A stretch of DNA of 64,000 bases from positions 248,001 through 312,000 of the forward strand of contig NZ_VOEI01000002.1 in the NCBI RefSeq assembly GCF_007846095.1, read 5' to 3'. The translations under genes were made by a program, and so were the position numbers. The DNA is from Mucilaginibacter achroorhodeus. Lineage in GTDB: Bacteria; Bacteroidota; Bacteroidia; Sphingobacteriales; Sphingobacteriaceae. Below the pieces are notes generated by a model. It was not told where the DNA came from, did not search any database, and saw nothing but the letters and a program-made list of their open reading frames with translations. This document shows positions 43,730-54,954 of this stretch, piece by piece (position 1 is the stretch's first letter; each line of letters starts with the position of its first letter).

Positions 43730-46700
43730 ATGGCCTTTCAAGCCCTGCAAACGCTTCGCGACAATATCGCAGCCATCCGTATCGCGCTGGCCTACCGCCC
43801 CGGCGATCAGCTGGGCGCGGAAAATATGGCCATGCTGCGCAAGTATGCCGGATTCGGTGGATTGAAGGCTATCCTGTTCCCTGCCGGTGAGCGGACAGAA
43901 TGGCAAAGGCTCAATGCTTCTAAAGCCGACCTGCAGCTGTACCCCTCCATCGTGGAGCTGCACCAGGTCCTGCGTGAGCACCTGGACGAAAAGGGTTATC
44001 TCGATGCGGTGCGATCATTACGGGACAGCGTGCTGACCGCTTTTTACACGCCTGCTGTTGTCCCGCAGACCTTGTATGCTGTGTTGAAAGAAAATGGCAT
44101 CCAGCCGAATTACTTGTATGAACCCAGCAGCGGTGCCGGTATATTTATCAGTGAGGCGGCGAAGGCATTCCCGGAACTTACCGCGGTCAATGCGGTCGAA
44201 AAGGATCACCTGACCGGCAAAGTGCTCAACGCCCTGTCCGCTACCCTGCCCGTTCCTACGCAGGTGCAGGTCATGGGTTTAGAAGAGACCGCTAATGAGG
44301 AGAACGGCCGGTATGACCTGGTCGTGAGCAATATCCCCTTCGGGAATTTCCGCGTGCACGATCCCGCCTACCGGAACCATCAGCTTTCCGGCAGTATCCA
44401 TAATTACTTTTTTGCTAAAGGGCTCGACAAGCTTGCGGACGGCGGCATCATGGCCTACCTGACGACCGATGCCTTTCTGAACAGCCCATCCAATGAAGCA
44501 GCCCGGGTCTACCTGTTCGGGCGTGCCAAGTTCATCAGTGTCAGCGTGATGCCGGATAACCTCATGCAGGCCAATGCCAATGTGGAAGCACCGACGCACC
44601 TGCTCCTTGTTCAAAAAGACAACCAGAAAGTATCCCTGAGCGAGGAAGAACAGCTACTTGTCAAAACGGTAGCGCGCAGCAATGAGCTGGGCAGCTACCA
44701 GGTAAACGCCTATATCGATCAGGCCGGGCTTAGCGTTGTGGCAGCGGAGGTAACCGGGGCCGGTAAAAATCAATACGGCAAGGTTTACCAGGAACACCGG
44801 GTGATCAGTGATATGGACCGGATCGTCCGGACCAGCCTGCAAAAGCAACTGTCGCAGGGGATCAAGGCGCGCTTTGACCTTAACGCTTTCGAGGCCATCC
44901 GCATCGATCAGCAGCAGGAACCTTCCTTGCAACAGAAGCCGTTGCTGAGCTATCTTCCCATGCCCCAGGCCCAAGGGAATACCGCAAGCGTGCAGTTAGG
45001 GCTATTCGACACTGCGCCGGCTGCAAGCACTAACCGGGCGATGGACTACATTAGCGTTGATGATCCGCAGGTCATCAGGAACACGGCAAGGCTCATCGGC
45101 AGTATCAGCACCGGCGACCGGCCGGCGCATGAAGCCTTGGTATTGGTCACCGCTAAACTCCATGTCAGCAAACAATATGCCTACCGTATCTTTGCCAATG
45201 TTCAGCAGCTCAGCCATCATCATAACTGGCTTAGCGGCGCCGCCTTCGCTGAGGAGGTCAAACAACTTGCCCCGTCGCTGTTGCAATACAACCATGACTA
45301 CCATTTTCATGGTGACCAAAGCCTAAAGGAATATTTTCGCTTTGAAAAAAATACCGAGCTGTATTTTGATCAGTTAGAGAACCTTCACCGGGAGGGCACG
45401 CTGGTTATTTTGGATGAAAAGATCGGGACATTAAGCCGGATCGACGAGCCCCGTTCACAGGCGCTATTCACCCCGCTGGCCGACCAAAAGGATGCAGCCT
45501 TTTATCGGCACTATATTACGCTGCGCGACCGCTACCTGGCTTTGTTCGACGCCGAGACGGTCACGAAAACGGCCCACCCATCGCTGCGCGAGGACCTGAA
45601 CACCGCTTATCGGAAGTTCACCGAAAAATACGGTCAATTAAACCGGCCGAACAACCGTCGACTTATCCTGGCCGACGAACAATATGGGTTTAAAACGCTT
45701 GCCTCCATCGAACGCAAGGAAGATGAGCAATACCTGCCCGCGGATATCCTTGTGCAGCCGGTCTTTCAACCGAACGAGACTTACCGCACCGATGATCCGG
45801 TTGCTGCATTGGCCCGATGCCTGAACGAGATGGGCCGGGTAGACACCGCCTTCATCGCCCGAAGTACCGGCCTAAGCGAGCAAGAGGTCATTATCAGCCT
45901 GGGGAATCATATTTGTCTCAACCCCGCCACGCGCCGATGGGAGACCGCTGACCAGTATTTGTCCGGGAACGTCGTGGAGAAACTGTCGACGGCGGAACGG
46001 ATAGCCGCAGAACGGCCTGAAGACGGGCAGATCGCCCATAGCCTCCGGGAGATCCGCCGTGTTCAGCCTGAGCCTATACCTTTCGAATTGCTGGACTTCA
46101 ACCTGGGCGAACGCTGGTTCCCGCTTCACTATTATGAACGCTTTGCGAGTGAATTCTTTGAATTGCCGGTCACCATCCATTATATGCAGGCATCAGACAG
46201 TTTTAAAGTAGACGTGCAGGGAACAAATCTGAAGATCAGCCGGGAGTTCGCCATCCAGCCGAAAGAAAGCAACCGCAGGACCTATGGCTATACCCTACTG
46301 GAGCATGCACTGGAAAACACATCGCCTTATTTCAGTTACGAGGTCAGTCTTGGCGGTGGTCAGACGAAACGCTACCCGGACAACGAAGCCATTCAACTGG
46401 CGCATGAAAAGATCGAGCAGATACGTACCGGCTTTGTCCGGTGGCTGGGTGAACTGCCGGGCGAAGAGCAAAAAGACATTCAGCAATTGTATAACGATAC
46501 CTTTAACTGTTATGTCTTGCGTACGTATGAAGGCAGCCACCAGACCTTTCCGGGCCTGGACAAAGCAGCATTGGGCATTGAGGATCTTTACAGTTCGCAA
46601 AAGAACGCCGCCTGGCGTATCGTCCAGAACCGCGGCGCGCTGATCGATCATGAGGTCGGTCTCGGCAAAACGCTGACCATGATCGTGGCTGCGCAGGAAA

Positions 46701-49306
46701 TGAAAAGGCTGGGCATCATCCACAAGCCGATGATCCTGGCACTAAAGGCCAATGTCAAACAGATCGCCGATACTTACCTGAAAGCTTATCCTGCTGCGAG
46801 GGTCCTTGCACCCGGTGAAAATGATTTTACGCCCGATAAGCGCCTGCGCCTCTTTCATGAGATCAGGAACAACAACTGGGATTGCATCATCCTGACACAT
46901 GACCAGTTCGGCAAGGTCCCACAATCCACGGAGATCCAGCAGCAGATCTTTGGCGGCGAACTGGATAATGTGGAGGCCGACCTGGCCACGCTGGCACTTG
47001 AAGGGGGTAAGATATCAAGACGCATGCTCAAGGGCCTGGAGATCCGCAAGAAAAACCTGACCGCTAAGCTCAAAGGGTTGGAAGCCGATATCGCCGGTAA
47101 GAAGGACAAAGGCATTGATTTCCGGGAAATGAATGTTGACCACCTGTTCGTTGACGAATCCCATAAATTTAAGAACCTGACCTTTACCACGCGCCATGAC
47201 CGCGTGGCAGGATTGGGCAATACGGAAGGCAGTCAGAAAGCATTGAACATGCTGTTCGCCGTAAGGACACTGCAGGAGCGTTTCAACAGCGACCTTTGTG
47301 TGACCTTCCTGAGCGGCACGCCGATATCCAATTCGCTGACCGAAATGTACCTCATCTTCAAATACCTGAGGCCAAAAGAGATGGAGCGCCAACAAATCCA
47401 GAACTTTGATGGCTGGGCGGCCGTGTTCGCCAAAAAAACGACCGATTTCGAGTTCTCCGTCACGAACGAGATCATCGCGAAGGAACGATTCCGCCATTTC
47501 ATCAAGGTACCTGAACTGGCGCTTTTCTATAATGAGATCACCGATTACAAGACCGCAAGGCATATTGCCCTGGACAAACCTGCCCTGGATGAACAATTGG
47601 TCAATATCAAGCCGACCCCGGAGCAGCAGGATTATATCCGCAAACTCATGACATTCGCAAAAAATGGTGATGCCACCCTGCTCGGGCGTCTGCCGCTTTC
47701 CGAAGACGAAGATAAAGGCCGTATGCTGATCGCGACCAATTACGCCAAAAAGATGGCAGCGGACATGCGCCTGATCGATCCCATGAAATACGAAGACCAT
47801 CCCGACCATAAAGTGAACGTCTGCGCCCGGAAGCTGGCAGAACTGTACCGCGAAAGTACGCCGCAACGCGGAACACAGATCGTCTTTTGTGACATCGGCA
47901 CGCCGAAACTAGGTGTCTTTAATCTTTATGATGCCCTCAAGGATAAGTTGGTCAGGGATATGGACATCCCGGCGCAGCACATCACCTTCATCCATCACTG
48001 GACCGATAAGCAGAAACCCGAACTGTTCAAAAAAATGAACCGCGGTGAGATCCGCATCCTCGTTGGCAGCACGGAGAAAGCCGGTACCGGCCTTAACGTA
48101 CAGGAACGCGTCGTGGCCATGCACCACCTGGATATACCCTGGAAGCCCAGCGAGCTTGAGCAGCGTAATGGCCGCGGCGCAAGACAGGGCAATCAGTTGG
48201 CCAGGTCCCATTACCGCAACAAGGTCCTGAACTTTATCTATGCCGTTGAGCAGTCGTTGGACAACTATAAGTTCAACCTGCTTAAGAACAAACAGACCTT
48301 CATCAGCCAGATGAAGAATTGCGAATTGAACGTGCGCACGATCGATGAGGGCAGCATCGACGAGAAGAGCGGTATGAACTTTTCGGAGTATATCGCCATG
48401 CTGTCCGGCGACACCTCTTTGCTGGAAAAGACCAAGCTGGAGAAGAAGATCGCCGTTATGGAAAGCCTCCGGACGGCTCATTTCCGGGAGATCGCCCGTG
48501 CACGCTACACGTTGGAAGATCTGGAAAAGCAAACTGTTCAAACAGCCAGAATCCTGGCGGAGGTGAAGGCTGATCATGAGGCCTATCACGGCGTGCTCAA
48601 AATAGAAAAAGATGGCGGCAAATCCAACCCAATCAGGCTGCAGGACCTGGACAGCGCCGATGCCAAAGCCATCGGTAATTACCTGATCAAAATTTATCGT
48701 ACATGGAAACCGGAAGCTGGTCGGTCTACCGTCAGGGAGCTGGGCGACCTCTATGGCTTCAAACTGTATATCCGTCAAGACCGAGAGCGAAGTTCAAGGG
48801 AAGGAAAGCTTTTCGAGAACGGATACAACATCTTGTATGCGGAAAGGCCCGGCAGCAGCATCCACTACGCGGCGAGTTCCGGCGTGCCAAACACTGATAA
48901 TCCGAAGCTGGCGGCGCGCTATTTCATCAGTGCCATCGACAAGGTAGACCACCTGGTGGAACGCTACAGCAGGGAACTGGCCGAACAGCAGGCGCAACTT
49001 CCGCAGCTCAGGCAGCTTTTGGACAAACCCTTTGACCGGGACAAGGAGCTATTGGCGATGAAAAGTGAGCTCAACGTGTTGGAGAAGGAGATCACCCGCA
49101 AGATCCGTGAAAAGCAGGAAGAACAGCAGCAGACAGAAAGATCAATTACAGAATTGTCTCATATCCCGGATGCGGCTAAGCCACCCAATAATCATCCGCC
49201 ACTGGAAGAAGCCATCATCGTTTCGCTGGCCGGTGAGCGGGCATTCCATCAAAATCATGCGCAGGAAAACGAAGCGAGACTGCGCAAAGGCATCCGGCTA
49301 TCATAG
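43730..49306 (+). CDS. Methylase-helicase fusion of the conjugative element
   Basis: A 1858-aa protein. N-terminal N6-adenine methylase-type domain with the SAM motif [10 protein letters not shown] near 130 and a catalytic motif reading NIPFGNF near 200 (in place of NPPY/F). A long middle region follows, then an SF2/SNF2-type helicase: Walker [10 protein letters not shown] near 973, DESH near 1141, SGTPISN near 1194 and motif [12 protein letters not shown] near 1477. The C-terminus is coiled-coil. Proteins of this layout are found in Bacteroidetes conjugative elements and resemble the phage P1 DarB-type protein, which protects incoming DNA from host restriction. The role here is inferred. Intact. 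Confidence 0.85.
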   Translation: MAFQALQTLRDNIAAIRIALAYRPGDQLGAENMAMLRKYAGFGGLKAILFPAGERTEWQRLNASKADLQLYPSIVELHQVLREHLDEKGYLDAVRSLRDSVLTAFYTPAVVPQTLYAVLKENGIQPNYLYEPSSGAGIFISEAAKAFPELTAVNAVEKDHLTGKVLNALSATLPVPTQVQVMGLEETANEENGRYDLVVSNIPFGNFRVHDPAYRNHQLSGSIHNYFFAKGLDKLADGGIMAYLTTDAFLNSPSNEAARVYLFGRAKFISVSVMPDNLMQANANVEAPTHLLLVQKDNQKVSLSEEEQLLVKTVARSNELGSYQVNAYIDQAGLSVVAAEVTGAGKNQYGKVYQEHRVISDMDRIVRTSLQKQLSQGIKARFDLNAFEAIRIDQQQEPSLQQKPLLSYLPMPQAQGNTASVQLGLFDTAPAASTNRAMDYISVDDPQVIRNTARLIGSISTGDRPAHEALVLVTAKLHVSKQYAYRIFANVQQLSHHHNWLSGAAFAEEVKQLAPSLLQYNHDYHFHGDQSLKEYFRFEKNTELYFDQLENLHREGTLVILDEKIGTLSRIDEPRSQALFTPLADQKDAAFYRHYITLRDRYLALFDAETVTKTAHPSLREDLNTAYRKFTEKYGQLNRPNNRRLILADEQYGFKTLASIERKEDEQYLPADILVQPVFQPNETYRTDDPVAALARCLNEMGRVDTAFIARSTGLSEQEVIISLGNHICLNPATRRWETADQYLSGNVVEKLSTAERIAAERPEDGQIAHSLREIRRVQPEPIPFELLDFNLGERWFPLHYYERFASEFFELPVTIHYMQASDSFKVDVQGTNLKISREFAIQPKESNRRTYGYTLLEHALENTSPYFSYEVSLGGGQTKRYPDNEAIQLAHEKIEQIRTGFVRWLGELPGEEQKDIQQLYNDTFNCYVLRTYEGSHQTFPGLDKAALGIEDLYSSQKNAAWRIVQNRGALIDHEVGLGKTLTMIVAAQEMKRLGIIHKPMILALKANVKQIADTYLKAYPAARVLAPGENDFTPDKRLRLFHEIRNNNWDCIILTHDQFGKVPQSTEIQQQIFGGELDNVEADLATLALEGGKISRRMLKGLEIRKKNLTAKLKGLEADIAGKKDKGIDFREMNVDHLFVDESHKFKNLTFTTRHDRVAGLGNTEGSQKALNMLFAVRTLQERFNSDLCVTFLSGTPISNSLTEMYLIFKYLRPKEMERQQIQNFDGWAAVFAKKTTDFEFSVTNEIIAKERFRHFIKVPELALFYNEITDYKTARHIALDKPALDEQLVNIKPTPEQQDYIRKLMTFAKNGDATLLGRLPLSEDEDKGRMLIATNYAKKMAADMRLIDPMKYEDHPDHKVNVCARKLAELYRESTPQRGTQIVFCDIGTPKLGVFNLYDALKDKLVRDMDIPAQHITFIHHWTDKQKPELFKKMNRGEIRILVGSTEKAGTGLNVQERVVAMHHLDIPWKPSELEQRNGRGARQGNQLARSHYRNKVLNFIYAVEQSLDNYKFNLLKNKQTFISQMKNCELNVRTIDEGSIDEKSGMNFSEYIAMLSGDTSLLEKTKLEKKIAVMESLRTAHFREIARARYTLEDLEKQTVQTARILAEVKADHEAYHGVLKIEKDGGKSNPIRLQDLDSADAKAIGNYLIKIYRTWKPEAGRSTVRELGDLYGFKLYIRQDRERSSREGKLFENGYNILYAERPGSSIHYAASSGVPNTDNPKLAARYFISAIDKVDHLVERYSRELAEQQAQLPQLRQLLDKPFDRDKELLAMKSELNVLEKEITRKIREKQEEQQQTERSITELSHIPDAAKPPNNHPPLEEAIIVSLAGERAFHQNHAQENEARLRKGIRLS

Positions 49307-49314
49307 ATACAACC

Positions 49315-49650
49315 ATGAAAAACAGCATTTATACCATCAACAAGGGCATTAACAAAAGCATCGAGTTCCGCGGCTTGAGGGCGCAGTATATCTGGTACTT
49401 CGCCGGGCTGGTACTCGGAGTGATGATCCTTTTCGCGGCGCTTTATATCGCCGGTGCCGGCACGCTCGTCTGCCTGGGCGTTTGCGTTCCTGCCGCCGTC
49501 TTCGGCAGCTTCAGGATCTTCGGATTGAGCAATAAATACGGTGAGCACGGCCTGATGAAGGCAATGGCCCGCAAACGCGTGCCACGCGTCCTGAAATCCT
49601 ATAGCCGCCGCTTCTTTCAGCAATTAGCAGGTAAGGAGGTGAACGCATGA
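49315..49650 (+). CDS. traF: TraF-type conjugative transposon protein (DUF4133)
   Basis: A 111-aa inner-membrane protein with INKGINKSIEFRGLRAQYIW near the start, two adjacent membrane helices (about 28-65) and a basic C-terminus. This is the DUF4133/TraF pattern of Bacteroidetes transfer systems (VirB3-like). Its stop overlaps the start of the next gene by 4 bp. In this element it is separated from traE by the DUF1896 and methylase-helicase genes, whereas in the classic CTnDOT order traE and traF are adjacent. Confidence 0.88.
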   Translation: MKNSIYTINKGINKSIEFRGLRAQYIWYFAGLVLGVMILFAALYIAGAGTLVCLGVCVPAAVFGSFRIFGLSNKYGEHGLMKAMARKRVPRVLKSYSRRFFQQLAGKEVNA

Positions 49651-50441
49651 GACCGATCAAAGAACCGGTGATCTACCGTATCGAGCAGACCAGCTTCGTG
49701 GTGGATGTCGAGAAACAGGTACTTCGCCAGACCGATGAGCAGCTGAACGAGATCTCATTCATCAACCAGATGAGCGACCGGGGCGACCACTACCTGCTGG
49801 CATGGGATCCCGCCACCAAGAATGCAGCCATTGACCCGGCGCATGGCATGACAGTGGTTGTGCCGCCGCTTTCCAGGCTTGATCCTGAGGGCATGTCGCA
49901 GATGTATGGCGTGCCGCTGTCAGAACTGGCCGGGAGGACCGATTTTGAGATCGTTGTGGACCCGGACGCGCTGAACAAAAGGCGGCAAGGCATTTTGCCG
50001 GAGATCGATATCGCCGGTGAGCGGTTCATCATCGACCTGAAATTGCAGGAACTGCGCCATGCGGCGAACTTTTCCCCGGTGATCAGCCTGAAAAGCTTTG
50101 AGCTGACCGATGACGGCTGGCATTACGAGGCCTTTTATGAGCCGGTCATGAAACAGGTTGTCGACCTGGACCTCAAACTAACGGAGTTCCCGAACGGCAT
50201 CGTCAAGATCAAAATACCGAATGAGATCGGCTTGGACCCGGTCGCCACTGCCAGGGCTTACGGCATGGATGAACGCGCCCTGCTGCGGCGCTACCCGATC
50301 CCTAAAGAACTGAAGGCGGAGGTGATTCCGCTCAGCGAAACGCAGGTCCCCCGGCTCATCCGGCAGAATCGTGAACAATTGCGGCGGGAACATGAAGCCA
50401 TCAAACACCGTCATCAGCCCGGCAAACAGCCACGCTTATAA
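49647..50441 (+). CDS. Hypothetical transfer-module protein between traF and traG
   Basis: A 264-aa soluble protein with alternating beta and helical stretches, including two similar units (DPEGMSQMYGVPLSEL near 72-87 and DPVATARAYGMDERALLRRYP near 190-210), so it may contain an internal duplication. No signal peptide, no known motif. It overlaps traF by 4 bp and is followed by traG after 48 bp. A structural or regulatory part of the transfer machinery is likely from position only. Confidence 0.6.
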   Translation: MRPIKEPVIYRIEQTSFVVDVEKQVLRQTDEQLNEISFINQMSDRGDHYLLAWDPATKNAAIDPAHGMTVVVPPLSRLDPEGMSQMYGVPLSELAGRTDFEIVVDPDALNKRRQGILPEIDIAGERFIIDLKLQELRHAANFSPVISLKSFELTDDGWHYEAFYEPVMKQVVDLDLKLTEFPNGIVKIKIPNEIGLDPVATARAYGMDERALLRRYPIPKELKAEVIPLSETQVPRLIRQNREQLRREHEAIKHRHQPGKQPRL

Positions 50442-50489
50442 GCATTGTTCATTCATTTTTTTCCTCACCTAAAATAGTTAAAGACCCTA

Positions 50490-52946
50490 ATGGAAAAACA
50501 ACTTAAAGATATATTACCGGTACTCGGGATCGAGCAGGGTGCCATCCTCTCCAAACAAGGAGCCTTCACGCTGGCCTTCCGGCTCACCTTGCCGGAGGTC
50601 TTCACACTGTCGGACGAGGACCACGAAAGCCTGCACCAGGCTTGGGTAAAAGCCATTCGCGTACTGCCAAAAAACAGCGTGCTACACAAACAGGACTGGT
50701 TCCTGAAAAAACAGTTAAATATACAGCAGACGGCAAGTAAGCGTACGTTCCTCAGCGAAGCCAGCGATCGTTATTTCAGCGGCAGGGAATACCTGCATCA
50801 TGATTGCCTGGTCTACCTGACCCGCCAACCGCAAGGGCGCAGACCGGCAACCTCCCTGTTCTCCAACCTGATCCGGCCGACGCTCGTTCCGCGCGACGTG
50901 CTGGGCGCGCAGGCGATACGGGAGTTCCGGGATATCGCGACGCAATTCAAACGCCTGCTGGAAGATACCCGCCTGATCAGCGTGCAGCAGCTAGGCACTG
51001 AAGAACTACAAAGCCAGCGTAAAAAAGCGGGACTGATCGAGCGTTATTGCTTTCTTGCCGAGAACGATGAACAGCAGTTATACCGCGATATCAGCTTTGA
51101 AGACACGCTGAAGATCGGTAACCGCCAGGTGGACATTTATACGCTTGGCGACACCGACAGCCTGCCATCGGTTTGCGGACCGCGTTTGACCTATGGGCCC
51201 TATTCGACCGATCAGACCAGGTTCCCGGTCAGCTTTGCATCCCGGCTCGGCCTATTGCTGAACTGCAGCCATATTTACAACCAGTACATCCTGGTGGGTG
51301 ATGAGCAGCAGGTGCTCAAACAATTGGAGAAGAAAAGGCTGCGTCTGCAGTCCCTGTCCGCTTATTCGCGCGAGAACGCCATCGCGCTGGACGCGACAAA
51401 TGACTTTCTGAACGAAGCCATCAGCCGACAGCGTTTACCGGTCAAAGCGCATTTCAATGTGATGGTCTGGTCTGACGACCGGGAGAAATTGCAGACAAAA
51501 GGGAACCAGGTGCTATCTGCGATGGCGGCCATGGATGCTGCGGCCAAACCTGAGACGGACGGTGCTGCACAGATCTGGTGGTCAGGTATTCCCGGCAATG
51601 CCGGGGACTTCCCTGTAAATGATACCTTCGATACTTTCGCCGAACAGGCGGCCTGCTTTCTGAACATGGAAAGCAACTACAAAAGCGCCGGCGCCAATGA
51701 GGGCATCCGTTTCTGCGACCGCTTGTCCGGCAGACCGGTATATGCCGACCTTTTTGACGCGCCGCGTCAGGAAGGTATCACCTCCAACATGGGTACGCTG
51801 GTCTGCGGCACTTCCGGAGGCGGTAAATCAATGACCGTCAACCATATCCTTCGATCGCTTTATGACCATGGAGCGCATTGTGTGACCGTTGATATTGGGG
51901 GTAGTTACCTGGGGCTGTGTGATACGGTCAAGGGTTATTATTTCACTTACACGGAAAGCGACCCGATCAAATTCAATCCTTTTTACCTCTCCGGGGGGGA
52001 AGTGCTGGATACCGAAAAAAAGGAAAGCCTGAAAGCCTTGCTGGTCTCCTTGTGGAAGGGCGAGAACGAGACCTTTAACCGGGCGGAATACGTCGCGCTT
52101 TCCAATGCGCTGCAGGGTTATTACAGCTACCTCACTCAGCATTCTTCGGTGTTTCCCGCCTTCGATTCCTTCTACGAATACCTGGAACATGATTACCGGG
52201 AGGTGCTTAAAAGCCACCGTGTAAAGGAAAGCGCTTTTGATATGGACAACTTCCTGTATGTTCTGCGTCCGTATTACAAAGGCGGCGAGTTCGACTACCT
52301 GCTTAATGCACGGGAGAACCTCGACCTGCTGGGCCAGCCCTTTATCGTGTTTGAGCTCGACCAGATCAAGGACCACCCGATCCTTTTCCCGGTCGTTACG
52401 CTGATCATCATGGAACTGTTCATTTCCAAGATGCGCAAGCTGGCGGGTGTACGGAAAGTACTGACCATCGATGAGGCATGGAAGGCTATTGCGAGATCCG
52501 GCATGGCCGAGTTCCTGCGGTATGCGTTCAAGACCATCCGCAAGTTCAACGGGATCCCCATCGTGATCACCCAGGAGCTGGAAGACCTGGTATCCTCGCC
52601 GGTGATCAAGGACGCGATCATCAATAACGCCGATATCAAGATCCTGATGGATATGCGCAAGTTCCAGGGCAAGTTCGACAAGTTGCAGGACACGCTCGGG
52701 CTGTCCGATAAGGGCAAGACCATCCTGTTATCGGTCAACAAGGACCACCGCGAGATCTTTGTCGATATCGGCGGGCAAGTCATGAAGGTCTACAAAAATG
52801 AGCTGTGCCCGGAAGAATATTTTGCCTTTACGACGGAGGGCAAAGAACGGGTAAAGGTCAGGGAATATGCGGCGCAGCATGGCAGTCTTGAAGCCGGTAT
52901 CGCCGCCCTGGTCGCAGAACAGCATACAAAACCCCACATCCTATGA
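50490..52946 (+). CDS. traG: TraG, VirB4-like conjugation ATPase
   Basis: An 818-aa ATPase: an N-terminal VirB4-type domain, Walker A GTSGGGKS near 438 and a following DIGGSYLGLCD, Walker B-like VRKVLTIDEAWK near 655, and further ATPase motifs (FNGIPIVITQE). This is the energy source of Bacteroidetes conjugative transposon type IV secretion systems. Length is normal. It overlaps the next gene by 4 bp. Confidence 0.92.
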   Translation: MEKQLKDILPVLGIEQGAILSKQGAFTLAFRLTLPEVFTLSDEDHESLHQAWVKAIRVLPKNSVLHKQDWFLKKQLNIQQTASKRTFLSEASDRYFSGREYLHHDCLVYLTRQPQGRRPATSLFSNLIRPTLVPRDVLGAQAIREFRDIATQFKRLLEDTRLISVQQLGTEELQSQRKKAGLIERYCFLAENDEQQLYRDISFEDTLKIGNRQVDIYTLGDTDSLPSVCGPRLTYGPYSTDQTRFPVSFASRLGLLLNCSHIYNQYILVGDEQQVLKQLEKKRLRLQSLSAYSRENAIALDATNDFLNEAISRQRLPVKAHFNVMVWSDDREKLQTKGNQVLSAMAAMDAAAKPETDGAAQIWWSGIPGNAGDFPVNDTFDTFAEQAACFLNMESNYKSAGANEGIRFCDRLSGRPVYADLFDAPRQEGITSNMGTLVCGTSGGGKSMTVNHILRSLYDHGAHCVTVDIGGSYLGLCDTVKGYYFTYTESDPIKFNPFYLSGGEVLDTEKKESLKALLVSLWKGENETFNRAEYVALSNALQGYYSYLTQHSSVFPAFDSFYEYLEHDYREVLKSHRVKESAFDMDNFLYVLRPYYKGGEFDYLLNARENLDLLGQPFIVFELDQIKDHPILFPVVTLIIMELFISKMRKLAGVRKVLTIDEAWKAIARSGMAEFLRYAFKTIRKFNGIPIVITQELEDLVSSPVIKDAIINNADIKILMDMRKFQGKFDKLQDTLGLSDKGKTILLSVNKDHREIFVDIGGQVMKVYKNELCPEEYFAFTTEGKERVKVREYAAQHGSLEAGIAALVAEQHTKPHIL

Positions 52947-53617
52947 AAAAACAGATTTTCTTTTTCCTCACCAGTATGCTGATACTTTTCGCACGACCGT
53001 CCGCCAGGGCGCAGGTCCCGGTAGCCGGCGCCTTTACCGGCCTGATCAAAAGAGTTATTGTCGCGATCGACCTTGGGGTGCAGCGGCTGCAGAACAAGAC
53101 CCTGGTACTGCAAAATACGCAAAAGGAACTGGAGAACAACCTGCACCTGAACAGTCTGAATGACATTTCGGGTTGGCTGGAAAAAGAGCGTAACCTGTAT
53201 GCCAGCTATTATCAGGAACTCGCGCAAGTGAAAATGCTCATCGCGGACTATCAAATGGTCAAAGACGTGATCGATCGCCAGCGGCAGATCATTTCGGAAT
53301 ACCGGCAAGCCAGCGCCCTTTTCCGGAAAGATGCGCATTTCGCGCCGCGAGAACTGGCATATATGGGGAATATCTACAGTGGCATTTTACAGGAGAGCCT
53401 TCGCAACCTGGACGCTGTCCGTTCTGCCGTGACCCCGCTGACCACGCAGATGGGTGATGCTGAACGCTGGCTGCGGATTGACGAAGCTGCCCAAGCCATT
53501 CAGCTGAACCTGGACCACCTGCGGCAGTTCAACCGCCAAAACGTGCAGCTCAGCCTGTCGCGATCCGCTGACGAACGGGACAGAAAGACCGTCCAACAAC
53601 TCTACGGACTGAAATAA
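52943..53617 (+). CDS. traI: TraI-like exported conjugation protein, copy 1
   Basis: A 224-aa protein with signal peptide (FFFLTSMLILFARPSARA) and a helical body: IDLGVQRLQNKTLVLQNTQK, ELAYMGNIYSGIL, AERWLRIDEAAQAI and a closing KTVQQLYGLK. This resembles the Bacteroidetes TraI conjugal transfer protein. Two tandem relatives follow (53640 and 54301). It is probably a periplasmic part of the channel. Confidence 0.75.
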   Translation: MKKQIFFFLTSMLILFARPSARAQVPVAGAFTGLIKRVIVAIDLGVQRLQNKTLVLQNTQKELENNLHLNSLNDISGWLEKERNLYASYYQELAQVKMLIADYQMVKDVIDRQRQIISEYRQASALFRKDAHFAPRELAYMGNIYSGILQESLRNLDAVRSAVTPLTTQMGDAERWLRIDEAAQAIQLNLDHLRQFNRQNVQLSLSRSADERDRKTVQQLYGLK

Positions 53618-53639
53618 TGAATCATCAATACAACACAAA

Positions 53640-54299
53640 ATGACAAAGCGCATCATCACCCTCCTTATTTTATTCTCCACCCGCGTTTACCTGAGCCAGG
53701 CGAGTGCGCAATCGTTCTCCTTCGACGATCTGTTCGCTCAGCAGGGTAAGCAAAAAAAGCTCATGACCCAGCAGATCGGCAGCCTTTACCTGTACCTGGG
53801 AGCGGTCAAAAGCGGCTATCAGGCCATGCACCGCGGCCTTGATCTTGCCGGGAAATTCAAGGGCGGCACCTTTGGCCTGAACACTGCTTACTATCAGACC
53901 CTGAAACAGGTCAACCAGGTCGTCAGGAAAGACCCCAAGGGTAAGTTAATCGCCGAACTGTTCGATGAGATCGATCATACCTTCGATGCCGAGATCGCCT
54001 GGCAGAAAAAACAGCAGCAATTTAAGGCCGCAGAACTGGCCTATTTGGAAAAGGTAGCTGACAACCTGCGCAGCCAAGCCGGCAAGGACCTTGACGAAAC
54101 CACCGATGTGCTGACGCCCGGCAAGCTACAGCTCACGGACCAGCAGCGCCTTGAGCGTCTGGACAAGCTTTATGCGGCAATGAAAGATAAATCTGCCTTT
54201 GCCGGCTCCTTTACTGCCAAATGCCGGACGCTGGCGTTAAGCCGGCTGAAGGCCAAAGCGGAACGCGAACAGATCCAAAAACTTTACCGCATTTATTGA
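53640..54299 (+). CDS. TraI-like exported protein, copy 2 (divergent)
   Basis: A 219-aa protein with signal peptide ending SQASAQ. The body shares the frame of its neighbours, weakly: a helical middle with ELAYLEKVADNL, LTDQQRLERLDKLYAAM and a closing KAEREQIQKLYRIY. It is the most diverged of the three. Its stop is 1 bp before the start of copy 3. No catalytic motif is visible. Confidence 0.65.
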   Translation: MTKRIITLLILFSTRVYLSQASAQSFSFDDLFAQQGKQKKLMTQQIGSLYLYLGAVKSGYQAMHRGLDLAGKFKGGTFGLNTAYYQTLKQVNQVVRKDPKGKLIAELFDEIDHTFDAEIAWQKKQQQFKAAELAYLEKVADNLRSQAGKDLDETTDVLTPGKLQLTDQQRLERLDKLYAAMKDKSAFAGSFTAKCRTLALSRLKAKAEREQIQKLYRIY

Positions 54300-54300
54300 C

Positions 54301-54954
54301 ATGAAAAAACAACTCAAAATTTTAGGGATGGCGCTGGCCTTTTGCATCCTGCTGCCGCTGGCCGGGAGGGCGCAGTCCGTGTCCGATTGTATCGAACAAC
54401 TGATCCTGGACTATCAAAAGCTGGCCGGCATGAAAAGCGTGCTGTCCGAAATGTACAACGGCTACTCGGTCCTGCGTCAGGGCTACGGCGTAGTGAACAA
54501 TGCATCGCGAGGCAACTTTTCCCTGCACCAGCTCTTTCTGGACGGTTTACTGGTTGTGAGTCCGGCAGTGAGGCACTACCCGCGTGTTGCAGACATTATC
54601 AGCGACCAGGCGACGCTTTTCTGGGAATACAGGGCCGCCGCGGCCAGCTTCAGCAGCGGCGGTAGGTTCAAGCCGGACGAGCTGCGTTACATCAGCGCAG
54701 TTTACGACCATTTGGCAGACGCCAGCTTTCAAAACCTTGACCACCTGCTGATGGTGATGAGCGACCATAAACTGCGCATGAGCGACGCCGAGCGGCTGGC
54801 GGCGATCGACCGGATCTTCGTTGAGAGCCGCAACCAGCTCAGTTATCTGCGCAGATTTAATAACGAAGCGAAACAAACGCTCCGTCTGCGCGCGCAGGCA
54901 AGCAAAGAAAAACAGACCTTAAACGGCCTTTACGGCATCAAATTACAACCATGA
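54301..54954 (+). CDS. TraI-like exported protein, copy 3
   Basis: A 217-aa protein with signal peptide (LGMALAFCILLPLAGRAQ), then helices. It matches copy 1 in the second half: F-x-P-x-EL-x-Y, NLD, M-x-DAERL-x-x-ID, FN and a final LNGLYGIK, so the pair is clearly paralogous. It overlaps the start of traJ by 4 bp. Such proteins are sometimes labelled TerB-like in databases; I see nothing here that ties it to tellurite. Confidence 0.68.
   Translation: MKKQLKILGMALAFCILLPLAGRAQSVSDCIEQLILDYQKLAGMKSVLSEMYNGYSVLRQGYGVVNNASRGNFSLHQLFLDGLLVVSPAVRHYPRVADIISDQATLFWEYRAAAASFSSGGRFKPDELRYISAVYDHLADASFQNLDHLLMVMSDHKLRMSDAERLAAIDRIFVESRNQLSYLRRFNNEAKQTLRLRAQASKEKQTLNGLYGIKLQP

Noticed and set aside
43288..53338. 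Many long minus-strand frames inside the transfer genes
   Set aside because: They are antisense shadows caused by high GC and codon bias; the plus-strand genes have clear families throughout.
54301..54954. Tellurite-resistance TerB protein
   Set aside because: Signal peptide, operon position and similarity to the TraI-like neighbour show a conjugation protein; there is no link to the TerD operon 37 kb away.
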